Of a DNA stretch of 64,000 bases, positions 10,350 to 20,850 are shown in pieces. Below the pieces are notes generated by a model. The model was not told the origin of the DNA. It made no database searches and was given only the letters and a program-made list of their open reading frames with translations. The DNA lies in NCBI GenBank assembly GCA_003439945.1, contig QVRM01002794.1:1-64000 (forward strand), given 5' to 3'. The stretch's first letter is position 1. Each line of letters starts with the position of its first letter. A program made the translations under genes and the position numbers. The DNA is from Dermanyssus gallinae (taxonomy: Eukaryota > Arthropoda > Arachnida > Mesostigmata > Dermanyssidae).

Positions 10350-10990
10350 TGCCATGCGCCCGGCTCTTCATTAGCTGCGTTTATTGCAGTTAATTATCCG
10401 AAGATCGGATGAAAATTGCGCGCCATGTGCTCACACGGCTAAATGCTCCCTGTGTACGCGTTTCTCTGCGTGTAGTGGTTAACGAATGTTTTCCTCAGAC
10501 TACAGTGGTGTACGTGGTCAGTTTCAAATAAGTCTTAATATAACTAATTGTTAATTGAGTACGTTGCTGTTTATCAATAAGGTTACTACGGATCTCATCA
10601 ATGCGTTAGTTATTAGTACGATTACTACCATGCCTATTACTTTTAAGCGATCAATGTGTTATTGACATTACAGGCTCAAGCGATACGAGCGCAAACATCC
10701 TTAGATTGCTATTCCTTGCACTCGTAAAGCGATACGTGGACGCTTTGACTAATAAGAAACGACAACACAATAAATATCACTCTTAATTCCAGCGTAGGCC
10801 AAGTCATACGTTAAGCGTTTGAGAAACGTAGTGGTCCTCGTATACATGTAATAACGAGCACAGTATCTGCCTTGGCTAGTGTCTTCTGTAAACATTGGCT
10901 GGCAACATTGCACTTAATCGAGTGACAAGTGCGGGAAGAAGTGCAAAAAGTGCACTGACCAGACGGACAGCTGCATACATGCATAGACAG
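10350..10990. other. unassigned stretch
   Basis: No supported gene between the (TA)n array and the hairpin at 10996. Confidence 0.5.
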
Positions 10991-10995
10991 ACGCA

Positions 10996-11095
10996 TATGT
11001 ATACAGGCAGGAAGCATACGTGCCGGCGTATGCTTCTTGCCTGTATACATACATTGTACATACATACAAACATACATGCATACATACAAACGGAG
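10996..11095. repeat. 25-bp-arm hairpin followed by CATA repeats
   Basis: Arms 10996-11020 and 11027-11051 are inverted complements with one mismatch (GTATACAGGCAGGAAGCATACG against CGTATGCTTCTTGCCTGTATAC), separated by TGCCGG. A degenerate (CATA)n run follows to about 11090. Confidence 0.85.
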
Positions 11096-11099
11096 TATG

Positions 11100-12420
11100 C
11101 TCGTATACGGCTAGCTCTCAGAGGCCCTGTACTCGACTCGAGGTTAGATGAGATCGCTGCAGCACGGAATCAAGCTTTTTATTATGGGCGCCATCCGCCA
11201 TCCAATCCAAGTGGACGCACGAACGACGTCCGTCGAGGGACTTCACGCCGGCCACTACCACCACCACCACCACCACCGCGAAGACTACTTCGGCTACTAC
11301 TGATGGACTTCACTCGCCGGTGCAGTTCCGGAGTGCCGCGTTGGCAGCGTTGGCAGCAGGCGCACGCGCCCTTTTCGCCGACGACGAAGGCCTGAGAAGA
11401 GACGGCCGAGTCAGTCGGCCGGAACTGAAAAGCATTCGAATCAGTAGTAAGAAAGAACGACAGGGGCGGTTGCGGGGGGAGGGGAAAAGGGACTGGAGGG
11501 GGAGGGGGCAGGAGGGGAGAAAAGGGGCAGGACGGGAAGAAAGGGGCAGGAGGGGAGGAAAAGGGCAGGAGGGGAGGAAAAGGGCAGGAGGGGAGGAAAA
11601 GGGCAGGAGGGGAGGAAAAGGGCAGGAGGGGAGGAAAGGGGCAGGACGGGAGGAAAGGGGCAGGACGGGAGGAAAGGGGCAGGACGGGAGGAAGCGGACA
11701 GGAGGGGGCTACTGCTGCCTTGTAGCATCAGCAGCGGCGGATGAACGCATTTATCCTCTGTGTCCTGCGGCTGGGTGTTCGTTACTTTCCTGCTCTCTTT
11801 ACCCCCTCTGTACCTCCCTCCCTCTTTTCCCTCCGGCTGTTGGATCTTCTCCTCGCCTGAGACAGAAGACCAGAACAGGATACGCTTGCTAGCAATCATG
11901 CTCCAAAAAGACACGCATGGTCGGACCCGCGCTGTGGCATCCCACCCTGTGTGCCAACGGCTGGTTGGCCGTAGTTGTCCAGCTGCAGGACCGCCTTACA
12001 GCAGCCGCCGTTTTTGTCCTCGTAGTAGGCGAGGTAACGGTAGTGATAGCAGAAGGCGATTGTAACAGCAGAAAGCGCTTGTTGTCTAGCTATATCTCTC
12101 GTTTTCTCTATTTCTCTCTAGCTCTCCCGTTGTAACAATAGACGTAAATCCTCTGGAGAGCGCGCCGACCAAGCGGCGTACAAACAAACCCCTTCTCCGA
12201 AAGGTCGCCACTCTTTGCGACGTCTGTCACCTCTAGCTTGAACAACGCGGGACTGAGAGCTCTCAGCGCCAGCCTCGTCTGTGTGGCTCTGCTCGGTTAC
12301 AGCCGTATAGGTCAATTCTTCAAAGTATGTCAGGGAGCGGGGGGTCTAGGCATAATCGAACCCTGATCCTGTTTGGAGTGTTGGCTGTTGGTGGTATACT
12401 ACAATATAGTATTTTTTATT
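11100..12420. other. GC-rich low-complexity block
   Basis: A GC-rich stretch with a (CCA)n run near 11260-11280, the purine minisatellite at 11517-11698, and pyrimidine-rich sequence near 11790-11850. ORFs open across it are compositional artefacts (Gly/Arg/Glu-rich or Pro/Ser-rich). It could be regulatory or untranslated sequence of an unseen gene, but nothing shows that. Confidence 0.5.
11517..11698 (+). repeat. 19-bp purine-rich minisatellite, about ten units
   Basis: The unit is close to GGGCAGGAGGGGAGGAAAA. GGGC recurs at 11563, 11582, 11601, 11620, 11639, 11658 and 11677, exactly 19 bp apart, with weaker units on the left. Later units carry GGACGGGAGG in place of GGAGGGGAGG, a variant that has spread through the right half. 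The plus strand is almost wholly purine. Because 19 is not a multiple of three, translation cycles through all frames. Confidence 0.92.
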
Positions 12421-12430
12421 TGTATATATA

Positions 12431-13336
12431 CAGGGTATTACACGAATATTTGATCAACGATATATGGAATTGTAGAGCTCGTTAAGGCAAATATTTTTTT
12501 CCAATGGAACATGGTCTCTAAGAGGCCCTGTTTCGGAATGAGAGTTAAATTACTACAATTTGTGACATTGGTGTTTTTGCCCGACATAGGAACATAGAAT
12601 GTGCTGTTGCGAGACAACCAGGTTTCCTAGACAGAAGTTAAACACACTGCCGTGTTTGTGAGAAAATTCTTTCGAAGAACTCATAAGGCCGGTCAGAAGA
12701 TGCTACATGGTCGCTCAGAAGAGAATTCGCCAAAATGAAGTTATTTTATTAACCTTCACGCCCAATACCTCAAAATCATTACTTTACGACCACTTACAGC
12801 GCTCTAAACTAACACATTCAGGCATTTCATGACGATAATTTTGGTACTAAACTTATGGCAATGCGAGCTGTGGTTGCGGAGTAATTACGATTTTTGGGTG
12901 GGATGTACAGATTAAGTGCATGTAAAATGACTGTGTGGCGACGTTCACTACCGCCGACGTGTCGCGCGACAGCCGCAGCGCGTCATTTTACATGCACTTA
13001 ATCTGGACATCCCACCAAAAAATCGTAATTACTCCGCAACCACAGCTCGCATTGCCATACGTTTGGTACCAAAACGATCGTCATGAAATGCGCATTTGCC
13101 TGAATATGTTATGTTTAGAGCGCTGTAAGTGGTCGTAAGGTAATGATTTTGAGGTATTGGGCGTGAAGGTTAATAAAATAACTTCATTTTGGCGAATTCT
13201 CTTCTAAGCGACCATGTAGCATCTTCTGACCGGCCTTATGAGTTCTTCGAAAGAAGCAGAACTTGAAACTTGAACTTGAGAAAGCAGTTTTCTCACGAAC
13301 ACGGCGATGTGTTTAGCTTCTGTCTAGGAAACCTGG
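12431..13336. mobile_element. giant foldback element, copy 2, right arm truncated
   Basis: Left arm 12431-12930, spacer 12931-12982, right arm 12983 to about 13336. The left end CAGGGTATTACACG follows a (TA)n run. The right arm stops at AAACCTGGTT, which pairs with about 12617 of the left arm, so the outer 190 bp or so of the right side is missing and the copy lacks one end. The 52-bp spacer is the exact reverse complement of the spacer in copy 1, so the two copies lie in opposite orientations. The arms differ from copy 1 at many positions but share private variants with each other (for example CAATACCTCAAAATCATTA on both sides). An insertion of AACTTGAAACTTGAACTTGAG-like sequence lies near 13262. 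Confidence 0.9.
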
Positions 13337-13339
13337 TTA

Positions 13340-14020
13340 GGATGAATGAAATAGGAGCCACGCAGCTCGTCGGAATCGTTGTAGGCGACTAACGAATTAA
13401 TTAATACGCTTTGATAGACGCAGACCAAAAGTTGAGGATTCGTTCTAGATAATCATTGCCATGGCAAACCCATGATGTAGTAGGCCGGCTTCTACCTTTA
13501 AATTGGCGGAACTGTTCAGTGTTCTATAGAGCTGTCCTGTCTAAATGTCAGCAAATCCAAAACCTACACGGCACTATGGCGCGAGCAGATATGTACGTTA
13601 CTATGGTTACTGAAAGGTAGACGGAAACTAGGGCTTCTTTGCGACTCTACCGCGACAGCACAATGACAGTTATCGTCTAATTCTAATTAATGCAGTTAAT
13701 CTTCAAACTGTTTGTGTCGACCTTTGTGCCGCCACGTTGGCTGCACAACCCACACGTTGAGCGTTTCGTCCGCGATGCAGCGCATACAACGGTCAGCTCA
13801 GTAGCTGTGAAGCCTTACGCTGCAAGAACACAAGGGAGTCTTGTTGGGGAGAGTCCACAATTTTGCTCTGACATAACGACAGCATCTGTCTAGACGAAGT
13901 ACGAATCGGTACATCATGAATATGCGTACCTTAAAAGTATAACTTTATACGATCCCGTCTGTTTAATAAAAAGTATGCCTTCTACGCTTGAGAGCTTTGT
14001 CTGCTGTCAATTACATATTT
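13340..14020. other. unassigned stretch
   Basis: No supported gene. It ends at the (TA)n array that carries the SINE. Confidence 0.5.
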
Positions 14021-14022
14021 AA

Positions 14023-14035
14023 GATTTATATATAT

Positions 14036-14088
<53 letters not shown>

Positions 14089-14325
14089 GAGCAAGATGGC
14101 TTAGTGGCAAATCTTTTGCCTTGCATTCGGGAGGACTGGGTTCGAGACCCAGACCGGCCACTCTTAAATTGGTTTGCATGGTTTTCAATTTAGACAAGGT
14201 AAATGCCGGAATGGATTAAAAATTAGCCATGACATGAAAAAACCGTACACGGGCATCAAAAAAAAAAATAAAAAAAAAAATATATATATATATTTTTTTT
14301 TTGGATATATATATATATATATATA
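14023..14325 (+). mobile_element. tRNA-derived SINE nested in (TA)n, copy 1
   Basis: The SINE body at about 14088-14280 starts with a tRNA-like head. The A box TGGCTTAGTGG is at 14097-14107 and the B box GGTTCGAGACC at 14139-14149, inside a perfect T-arm (CTGGG/CCCAG). The acceptor ends do not pair, so this is not a functional tRNA gene. The body (TTGGTTTGCATGGTTTTC, then GGTAAATGCCGGAATGG) is followed by an A-rich tail at 14258-14280. (TA)n arrays border both sides (14023-14087 and 14281-14325). The same head and body recur on the minus strand at 59975-60160. Confidence 0.85.
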
Positions 14326-14569
14326 GAACGATAGTGAGACGTAACTAAATTAAGATGATAGTCTTTGCAGCGTCTCCTGCCGGTTGCATAGATCTTTTCG
14401 GTATAGACATCAAGTGGCACGACTCTTGCTGATGGCATTGCTCGCTACTGCATTCTCCCCCGGGGAGTCCGCCCACCACGTCTGGGGTATTTGCTCGCGG
14501 ACTACGGTAGGCCGCTGTTTGCGCTCTCCTACACACGCACAGACGCATTATATATATATATATATATCG

Positions 14570-15960
14570 GAAGTGAGCACAAACCGGTATTCCAGCCCTC
14601 CTGGATATGAAAACACGTCGGCTTCATTTCGCTGGAGATCAAACATATTTGCCAACTAGGCATGGTCTCGTGGGCTTTAGTACGGCACGTACCACTGCAG
14701 ACTGGCAAAACCTTAGCTCATTGCACAAACAACATATGGAGAGATACCTCGCCGAGAACCTAATGTCTTCTCTCCCCTTGAGGCGTTTTTTTTTCATGCC
14801 AAAATATTCCGTTTCTCATTTACCATATATTTGTGTACGTTTCGTCAATGTTTGTGTATGTTTGCTTTTGTGCCGATTTTGTAGGTTTCCATTCTATATA
14901 TTCCATCTGCAATGGTCGCCACTAATATCTTGTTATTGAATCAGTGATCTGAGATGTACATCGAGGAACACGCATCCTTTTTGTAGTGCATTTGAAGAAG
15001 TGATTCCACAGAGGCGCTAAAATAAACAGTGTTCGGGCGTATTCCATCAAAACTTTTCCGGCTTCGGTGTGGCGTATACACATACAGAGACGCTTACGTA
15101 CGCGACACCTAACTTAACAGGGAGGCACTTAGATTCAAAAGCGGCACAGGTTGGTGTAGGCAGTTAACCAGACTCAGTCCCAGAAAACCTGTATACAATA
15201 GCGCATATTTTTATACATGAAAGCAGCTGCTAACGGTACGTGTTTTGTCATTCTTGAAGGCACTAAGGTTTGGCGCTAAATACTATAACTTTGGCACTTG
15301 ACCCTAGTATTAGCAGTGCTAGAGAGGCGCCGTGTTACAAGCGATTGCTTTCACTGCTGATAATTAGAATCTCGACAGATTTACAGGCAACTAGACACAA
15401 GTAGATAACTAGACGAACTGCACCCGCAGATACGAATTCCATCAATTCTGCAAGTAAGCCTTACGGTCAGACTGTCGGCAAAGCTAGCACGTAAAAATGA
15501 GCTAATTATTCACAGTCTGTTTTTGGTTTTTTAATAGTAATTGTACTCCATTTGCCAGCCCAACTTTGATTGTTTACAATTTGTTTGCTACTTGATGCGG
15601 TAGAGTTTAGTCGTATTCGATCCTGTAAAGTCGATAACTACTAGAGGCTTGAATTTGATGTTGAAAGTGAGCATTGCACCTTCACACGCAAGTTTCTACT
15701 GCGTTCCTAGCTGACGTCTCACTGCAAGATAGTATTAAATAGAAGCTTTATTAACCGATGGTTGGTTTACAAGATTGCGCGTACAATATAATACTGCAAG
15801 ATAGCAAGCCGTAAAGCCGCTATAACCATATAGGTCGATGCAGGGAGTAGGGCTAGAAGCTCGATGCAGCTTTTTGCAATAGTGTCTATATATATTATAA
15901 TGACCTGCTCGGCTCTAATCTAGATCTAGGTATCGATGTCGCATTTACAGATGACAAGGT
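14570..15960. other. unassigned stretch
   Basis: Preceded by a short (TA)n at 14548-14568. A plus-strand open stretch at 14607-14800 has a weak protease-like look but no diagnostic motif. The remainder shows nothing I can name. Confidence 0.45.
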
Positions 15961-15967
15961 ACGCGAG

Positions 15968-16246
15968 ATGCGAGCAGGTGATAATGTGGTGCATTCTCGG
16001 CGACTATTTCGAACAGGTACCGCAGGTGAGATCTCGCTTAACATGGCGATCCTGATCTTTTACTGCCAACTGCCTATATCCGTGTTCCTAGGACACAATG
16101 CCTACGCCGTCCTTCTGAAACCCAACGAATCAAAGTTATGTTACAAATGTCAACGAGTGGGGCATCTAGCGGGCAGGTAACCTCTCCGCATGGCCTTTAA
16201 GAAATGTGAAGGTTGGGATCACCTGGCGTCCAGTTTCACGAAATAG
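15968..16246 (+). pseudogene. retrotransposon ORF1 (gag-like) zinc-knuckle relic
   Basis: A fragment of a nucleic-acid-binding ORF1 protein of a LINE-type retroelement. The text ISVFLGHNAYAVLLKPNE leads into a knuckle, CYKCQRVGHLAGR, with a TAA stop exactly where the last Cys of a C-x2-C-x4-H-x4-C knuckle should be. The same frame then continues through a second knuckle, KKCEGWDHLASSF, in which the first and last Cys are replaced, and ends at TAG 16244-16246. No clear start codon or upstream ORF1 is present. The matching reverse transcriptase is not adjacent, so I cannot say which family it came from. Confidence 0.72.
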
Positions 16247-16249
16247 TCA

Positions 16250-16980
16250 AGGCGTGTAAACTGTAGTGGCCCCCGCGCGACCGGATTGCTTGCCTGTCCG
16301 CATGTGGCTTACTTCCGTAAGCGGAACAGCGTTATCGTGGAGGCTAGAGTTCTTTAATAGGTAAAGGCATCGCATCCGTCTACATCGATTACCGATGTGC
16401 CTGATGACAAAACCTGTTGTAGAAAACGTGAGATATAATTGTTCCAACTTCAATAAAGCTTTTTACAAGACTTTGAACTTTAACTCGGCTGCAGTTATTA
16501 GGGACGGATCTGCCACGCAAAAAAGCGCTTCCCCGCAGCGGCTCTTCCTAACTTCCTACCACTATCGAAGTCTAAACGGAAGTAAACCAGCACGCCCTGG
16601 GGTCGTCAAGTTCGGTCTCGGTGCACTTCTAAACTTACCACGGTGAGAAACAATGATAACGAGACGTACGTCGCGTGAAGATGTTGAAGGCGCCTTAACA
16701 AACGTCGTTCGGGTGTGAGAAGAGTATCAGTCTTGATAAGGAAGCAATCGTAAAGACGATTCCGGAGGCCGTAAAACCTCTCTACCCTTATTTTGCTTGC
16801 CGAGAAGCTAAAAGCGTTTGAACTCTAATGGCAGATAACGATAACTTAAACGCAATGGATGCCACACATGCTTCGCTAGCTTTAGGTAACCCCAACAGGA
16901 CTACATGTCCTGTATGTAGTGTGAAGGTGTCTTGACGAGAAGGGGTCCTTTAAATTTAAAATTGAGCCGCAACCACTAAG
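16250..16980. other. unassigned stretch
   Basis: No supported gene between the zinc-knuckle relic and the second mariner relic. Confidence 0.45.
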
Positions 16981-16984
16981 GTCT

Positions 16985-17490
16985 TGTAGTTTGTTTTCCC
17001 ACCTGGTTATACGGTCAATAAAACTCAACTTCCGCAAAATTTTACGAAGATTGCGCAAGAACGCCCTGCGCAAGAGGCCTGGACTCTGGCCAAACAGCTT
17101 TTGGATTCGTCATCACGACAATGTTCCGGCGCACACATTTTTACTGATTTTGGACTATTTTTAATAAAAAAAAGCATTTCTATACTTCCTCAACCTTTCT
17201 ATTGGCTAGAACTGGCTCCTTGTGACTTTTTCTTGTCCCATGAATAAATCAGTTTTGAATAAACACCGCATCGAGACAGTCGAGGGAATGGAGAAAAAAA
17301 TTCAAGGTTAGCTCAACTAGATTCCAAAAAATGCGCTTTTGAAAAAAATCGAAAAGTAGGAAAGGTGGCAAAAGTGCATTGCAGATGGCAGGAGTAATTC
17401 TGAAGAAAACAAAGACTCTTTAGAAAATGAAATAGGTATTTTGTTTTTTTGCAAATTTTTATGGTATGTTTTTCGATCCTCCCTCGTGTA
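16985..17490 (+). pseudogene. mariner transposase relic, second subfamily
   Basis: A decayed plus-strand C-terminal half of a mariner transposase. Readable in successive frames are FPPGYTVNK (about 17000), LRKNALRKRPGLW (about 17055-17092), WIRHHDNVPAHTFLL with the second catalytic Asp (about 17100-17146), and LELAPCDFFLS with the third (about 17208-17236). Stop codons and frameshifts lie between the blocks. The residues differ from the copy at 68-1131, so this is an older, different lineage. The sequence ends near CCTCCCTCGTGTATA (17475-17490), which may be the eroded terminal repeat. Confidence 0.8.
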
Positions 17491-17499
17491 TATAGTATA

Positions 17500-18165
17500 G
17501 CTAAAGCATCAACGAGATCAGCAACTATAGGATGGTTGTAAAAGGCTTAGAATGTAGCGATTTGAGGAAATTTTGAGCAGATACGTGCCAATTTTACGAA
17601 TATTTTAATATACTATATGTACTGTATGCGTATGTAAATAAATATGAAAAATCACGACACAGAAGGACACACACAGAGAGAGAGAGGCGCTAGAAGATAC
17701 GCCGTGCCGTATTTGTGCGGGTTTACAGAACGATCAACTTGATCCTACACCAGACAACCTATCCAGAGGAAAGGAGGAGATAAAATAAGCCTCGACTTCT
17801 CGAGTGACGGAAACACTATAAAAGAAGAAAGACACTTGCCATGCTAATATGTGACAACGTATCGCTGTTGTCACATGCCCGGGCTGTCTGGCTGCCTGGC
17901 TGCCTGCCTGTTTGCCGTTTGCCACTAATGAATGACAACGATGTATGGTTCGAAAGTTATTTGATATGAGACAGGGATGGCTTGGGGGTTTGTCTCGTCG
18001 GTTCGTCTCCTCGTCAACCCTGGAGCGACGGCGGCGGGGGCGTCGGGGTATCACCGCAAGCGACCGACCGACCGACCAACGAGCAGCAAAAACTAGCGAG
18101 AGACACAGTTAGCGCCACTGGACCTCGACTAGACCAAACAGCTTTCCTTTGTGTGTGCGTTTTTT
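17500..18165. other. unassigned stretch
   Basis: No supported gene. Short GACC repeats lie near 18060-18080. Confidence 0.45.
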
Positions 18166-18170
18166 TTTGT

Positions 18171-18230
18171 TGCCTCTTCGGTAAGGCAGTATCGTTTGGT
18201 GCCTCTTCGGTAAGGCAGTATCATTTGTGG
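18171..18230 (+). repeat. 29-bp tandem duplication
   Basis: TGCCTCTTCGGTAAGGCAGT occurs at 18171 and again at 18200, followed by TATC.TTTG in both. Each copy holds a CGGTAAGG sequence that resembles a splice donor. Confidence 0.85.
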
Positions 18231-18239
18231 TAGCTGTTT

Positions 18240-18760
18240 CGCTTTAGTTTGTCACCCGCACCACCACCGCCGTCGCCACCCCCACCCCCACCACGACCAC
18301 CCCCACCACGACCACCCCCACCATTACCTCCACAACGTCCACAACCTCCACAACGTCCACTACCTCCTCCTTTTCCTCCTCAGTTTATCGGCCGGCGCCG
18401 TTGGCAAAAGGACATCGGAAAGCGACGACGAGAGATGAGGCGGTACAGTGCAAGGCTAGCCTGGCTATCGGATCGGATTTCATCGGCCATGCTGAAATCT
18501 CTCTACCCCGCAAAGAGAAAGACACCGGCCGAGATCGGCCGGGTGTGGTGTGGCCGACGACATACAACGACAACGGCGATGGCAAAGGCAAGCAAATGCT
18601 TGCTTCTTGTTCCGCCGTTTCTCTCTCCTGATCCCTCCGCTCCGGCTGTGCGTAGTGAGTGGTTTCGACGACGACGGCCATGGCGACGTGACCACAGCGG
18701 ACGACGCTGCCGTCCCGAGAAACCCGAGAAAGACTAATTTCAAGTTGGATCCGGTATCCC
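18240..18760. other. GC-rich block with CCA/CCT repeats
   Basis: A (CCA)n-rich run at about 18255-18345 grades into CCT and pyrimidine-rich sequence ending TTTTCCTCCTCAG at about 18380, which looks like a polypyrimidine tract plus AG. The proline-rich ORF across it has no ATG at its start and is compositional. The downstream 350 bp is GC-rich without a recognisable product. Confidence 0.4.
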
Positions 18761-19418
18761 GCGTGACTAAGCATGGGGCGGCGAGTATTTGTGTATGTGG
18801 GTAGGTGGTTGGTTGGGTGGTTTGCGTGTGTCTGCGTGAGTGTGTGTGTGAGGCTCACAATATCTAGCTCATCATGATCGTCAAGCTTTAAAGTCACCTT
18901 ATGATACCCAGAAGAGGCGAGAGGGGAGAGAGGAAGGGCAAAATACGAAAGAGATACGCAGCACGAATAAGCCATAATGTACAAGCAAGCATCGAGCGCA
19001 GCCTATTTGTGTTCTAGTTTGAGAGTGGAAAACTAGCGGACTAGTCTTCTTGAATTCAATGGTTCAAAACAACATTGGCTGCAATTAATGTGGCATTCGT
19101 TGTGCACTACTCATAGGCGCATGGCCACCAGCTTCTTCCGGCCATATAAGTTACAACCGTACGCAAACCACCATTAACGTGCGAACCACACGATATGGGT
19201 TGTATTCCTGGATAAACAGGCTATACTAGAGGAAGTCGCGAATTTAGTTAAAATAAGCACTCTTCCATGGAATGTGGGAAGGAGGACTTTTTTTAGAATA
19301 ACACTGATGTGACTGGCTGGTGACCACTTTTTAAATTTAGCGATTGCAAGGTAACTTTATTCGTAACTATATTCATGCTTTCGGTTATGAATTCCCTACT
19401 CTTGTACACTCGTGCAAG

Positions 19419-19453
<35 letters not shown>

Positions 19454-20050
19454 TAGTAGAACTATAACAAGAGACGATCACTCTAGCTCATGTGGGATTG
19501 CCTTCTTCCAATGTTCGGCCACGTATTTATTAACTTTCGGACAATGCAGTTGTCTTTGACCGAAGCGCTGTTTTTTGTTTATTTCGTATACCACAGCTGT
19601 GTTGCTAGTGTTCTTTTTTCAAGTTGCAAAAAACGTTAGTAATTATTCGGACTGCCCGAGGAGGCCCGTCGTCCGGGCCATGTTGGCCTGAACATGGCAC
19701 CTACTACCTGTGCAAACTTAGTTTATGTAATAGAAGACTAATTCTATGGCTAACGGCAGCGTGGTAGCCTAATCGTTTGACGGATGATTCATTGCGCAAG
19801 GTTAGCCAGCAACGGTTTTGTTTCCCAGCATTCCCAGCATGCCAATTGTGTTTCCCGCAAACACTGTGAATATGCAAAACATTTTCCGGGCGGGCGGCGT
19901 TAATGCAATTACGATCGTTCCTCGCTTGGTGTACACGTTCATGCACCGGGTCTTCCACGAGAGGTGCATGCATACTCAGTTTATTGTATTCTCTCGCGAT
20001 ATGGCATATGGGCGCACAGCAAACTGCACTGTCATAGAGGCGCTTGTTGT
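18760..20050. other. unassigned stretch with a (TA)n run
   Basis: Contains (TA)n at 19422-19450. Nothing else is recognised until the second family A tail. Confidence 0.5.
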
Positions 20051-20059
20051 CCTTGTTGG

Positions 20060-20283
20060 CGTCATATCCCGTGATGATATCTTTGTCCCTCAGCGGCGGA
20101 AAACCTCGCGACGGGCCACCACTTTTGTGATACCTCGGGTACAGAAAAGATCTAGTACCCAATCTCTTGTATATAGACTGCCCGTCGTGTGGGAGAGTAT
20201 CCCGCATGGAATCCGTCACTCGAAGTCCCTGACCTGCTTTACCCGAGACGTCAAAATACGGCTTTTAAATAGGAATACATGAC
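20060..20283 (+). pseudogene. family A retrotransposon, extreme C terminus, copy 2
   Basis: A heavily 5'-truncated LINE. The plus-strand segment reads SRRATTFV, then STQSLVYRLPVVWESIPHGIR, then CFTRDVKIRLL before a stop at 20281-20283. This lines up with TRRATEFV, HALAYTLPTIWTELPKEIR and LFKREVKKW in copy 1 (3611-4474). The 3' untranslated region then runs to about 20572 and shares GAGAACTTAAGCAT and TTCCGTAAATAAACCAC with copy 1. It ends in a (GAATT)-like repeat next to a (TA)n array. Protein similarity upstream of 20060 is not visible. Confidence 0.8.
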
Positions 20284-20576
20284 GGAGAAAGGGAATCTAC
20301 TGAGGGCGATGATCTAATTTCTTAGTTTTCACTTGTCATTTTGAGTTATAATGTTTATGAAGTTATAGCTCAGTGTGCTCCTTTGCCTTGTATGTCAGTA
20401 TCGCCAATAATATGGTATAGGTATTATCTGCTGCTTTATCTTCTTCATTTTCTTCTTTTATTCCCAAACCCTTGTACCACTTTTCATAACGAGAACTTAA
20501 GCATGTGAATGTATGCTGTTCCGTAAATAAACCACGTCTGAATTGAAATTGAATTGAATTGTGCCTGGTGATCTCA

Positions 20577-20578
<2 letters not shown>

Positions 20579-20628
<50 letters not shown>

Positions 20629-20797
20629 TCTCTAGGAGATTAGGGAATGAACCGAAGAGGCAACAGTAAGAAAAAATAGTTTTTCACTATCTACTTTAGG
20701 CGTTCCAGCGCCTCAATGCGGCAGCAATAATAGGCACAATAAAGGCTGCTTCAAAGACAAGCCTGACTGGTAGCGTTTCTTACAAATCAAAAATAAA

Positions 20798-20847
<50 letters not shown>
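20579..20847. repeat. two (TA)n microsatellites
   Basis: Arrays at 20579-20622 and about 20795-20847. The first directly follows the 3' end of the family A tail. Confidence 0.9.

Positions 20848-20849
<2 letters not shown>

Positions 20850-20850
<1 letters not shown>

Noticed and set aside
10075..10374. Tyr/Ile-rich ORFs on both strands
   Set aside because: They are translations of a (TA)n microsatellite; the same applies to similar frames at other TA arrays.
14088..14165. tRNA gene
   Set aside because: A and B boxes and T-arm are good, but acceptor strands do not pair and a SINE body with an A-rich tail follows.
14607..14800. Possible retroelement protease end (LDMKTRRLHFAGD)
   Set aside because: No D(T/S)G active site or adjacent polymerase sequence was found.
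18249..18737. 162-codon proline-rich plus-strand frame
   Set aside because: It starts at a non-ATG codon, and the proline run is a (CCA)n/(CCT)n repeat; the rest has no motif.
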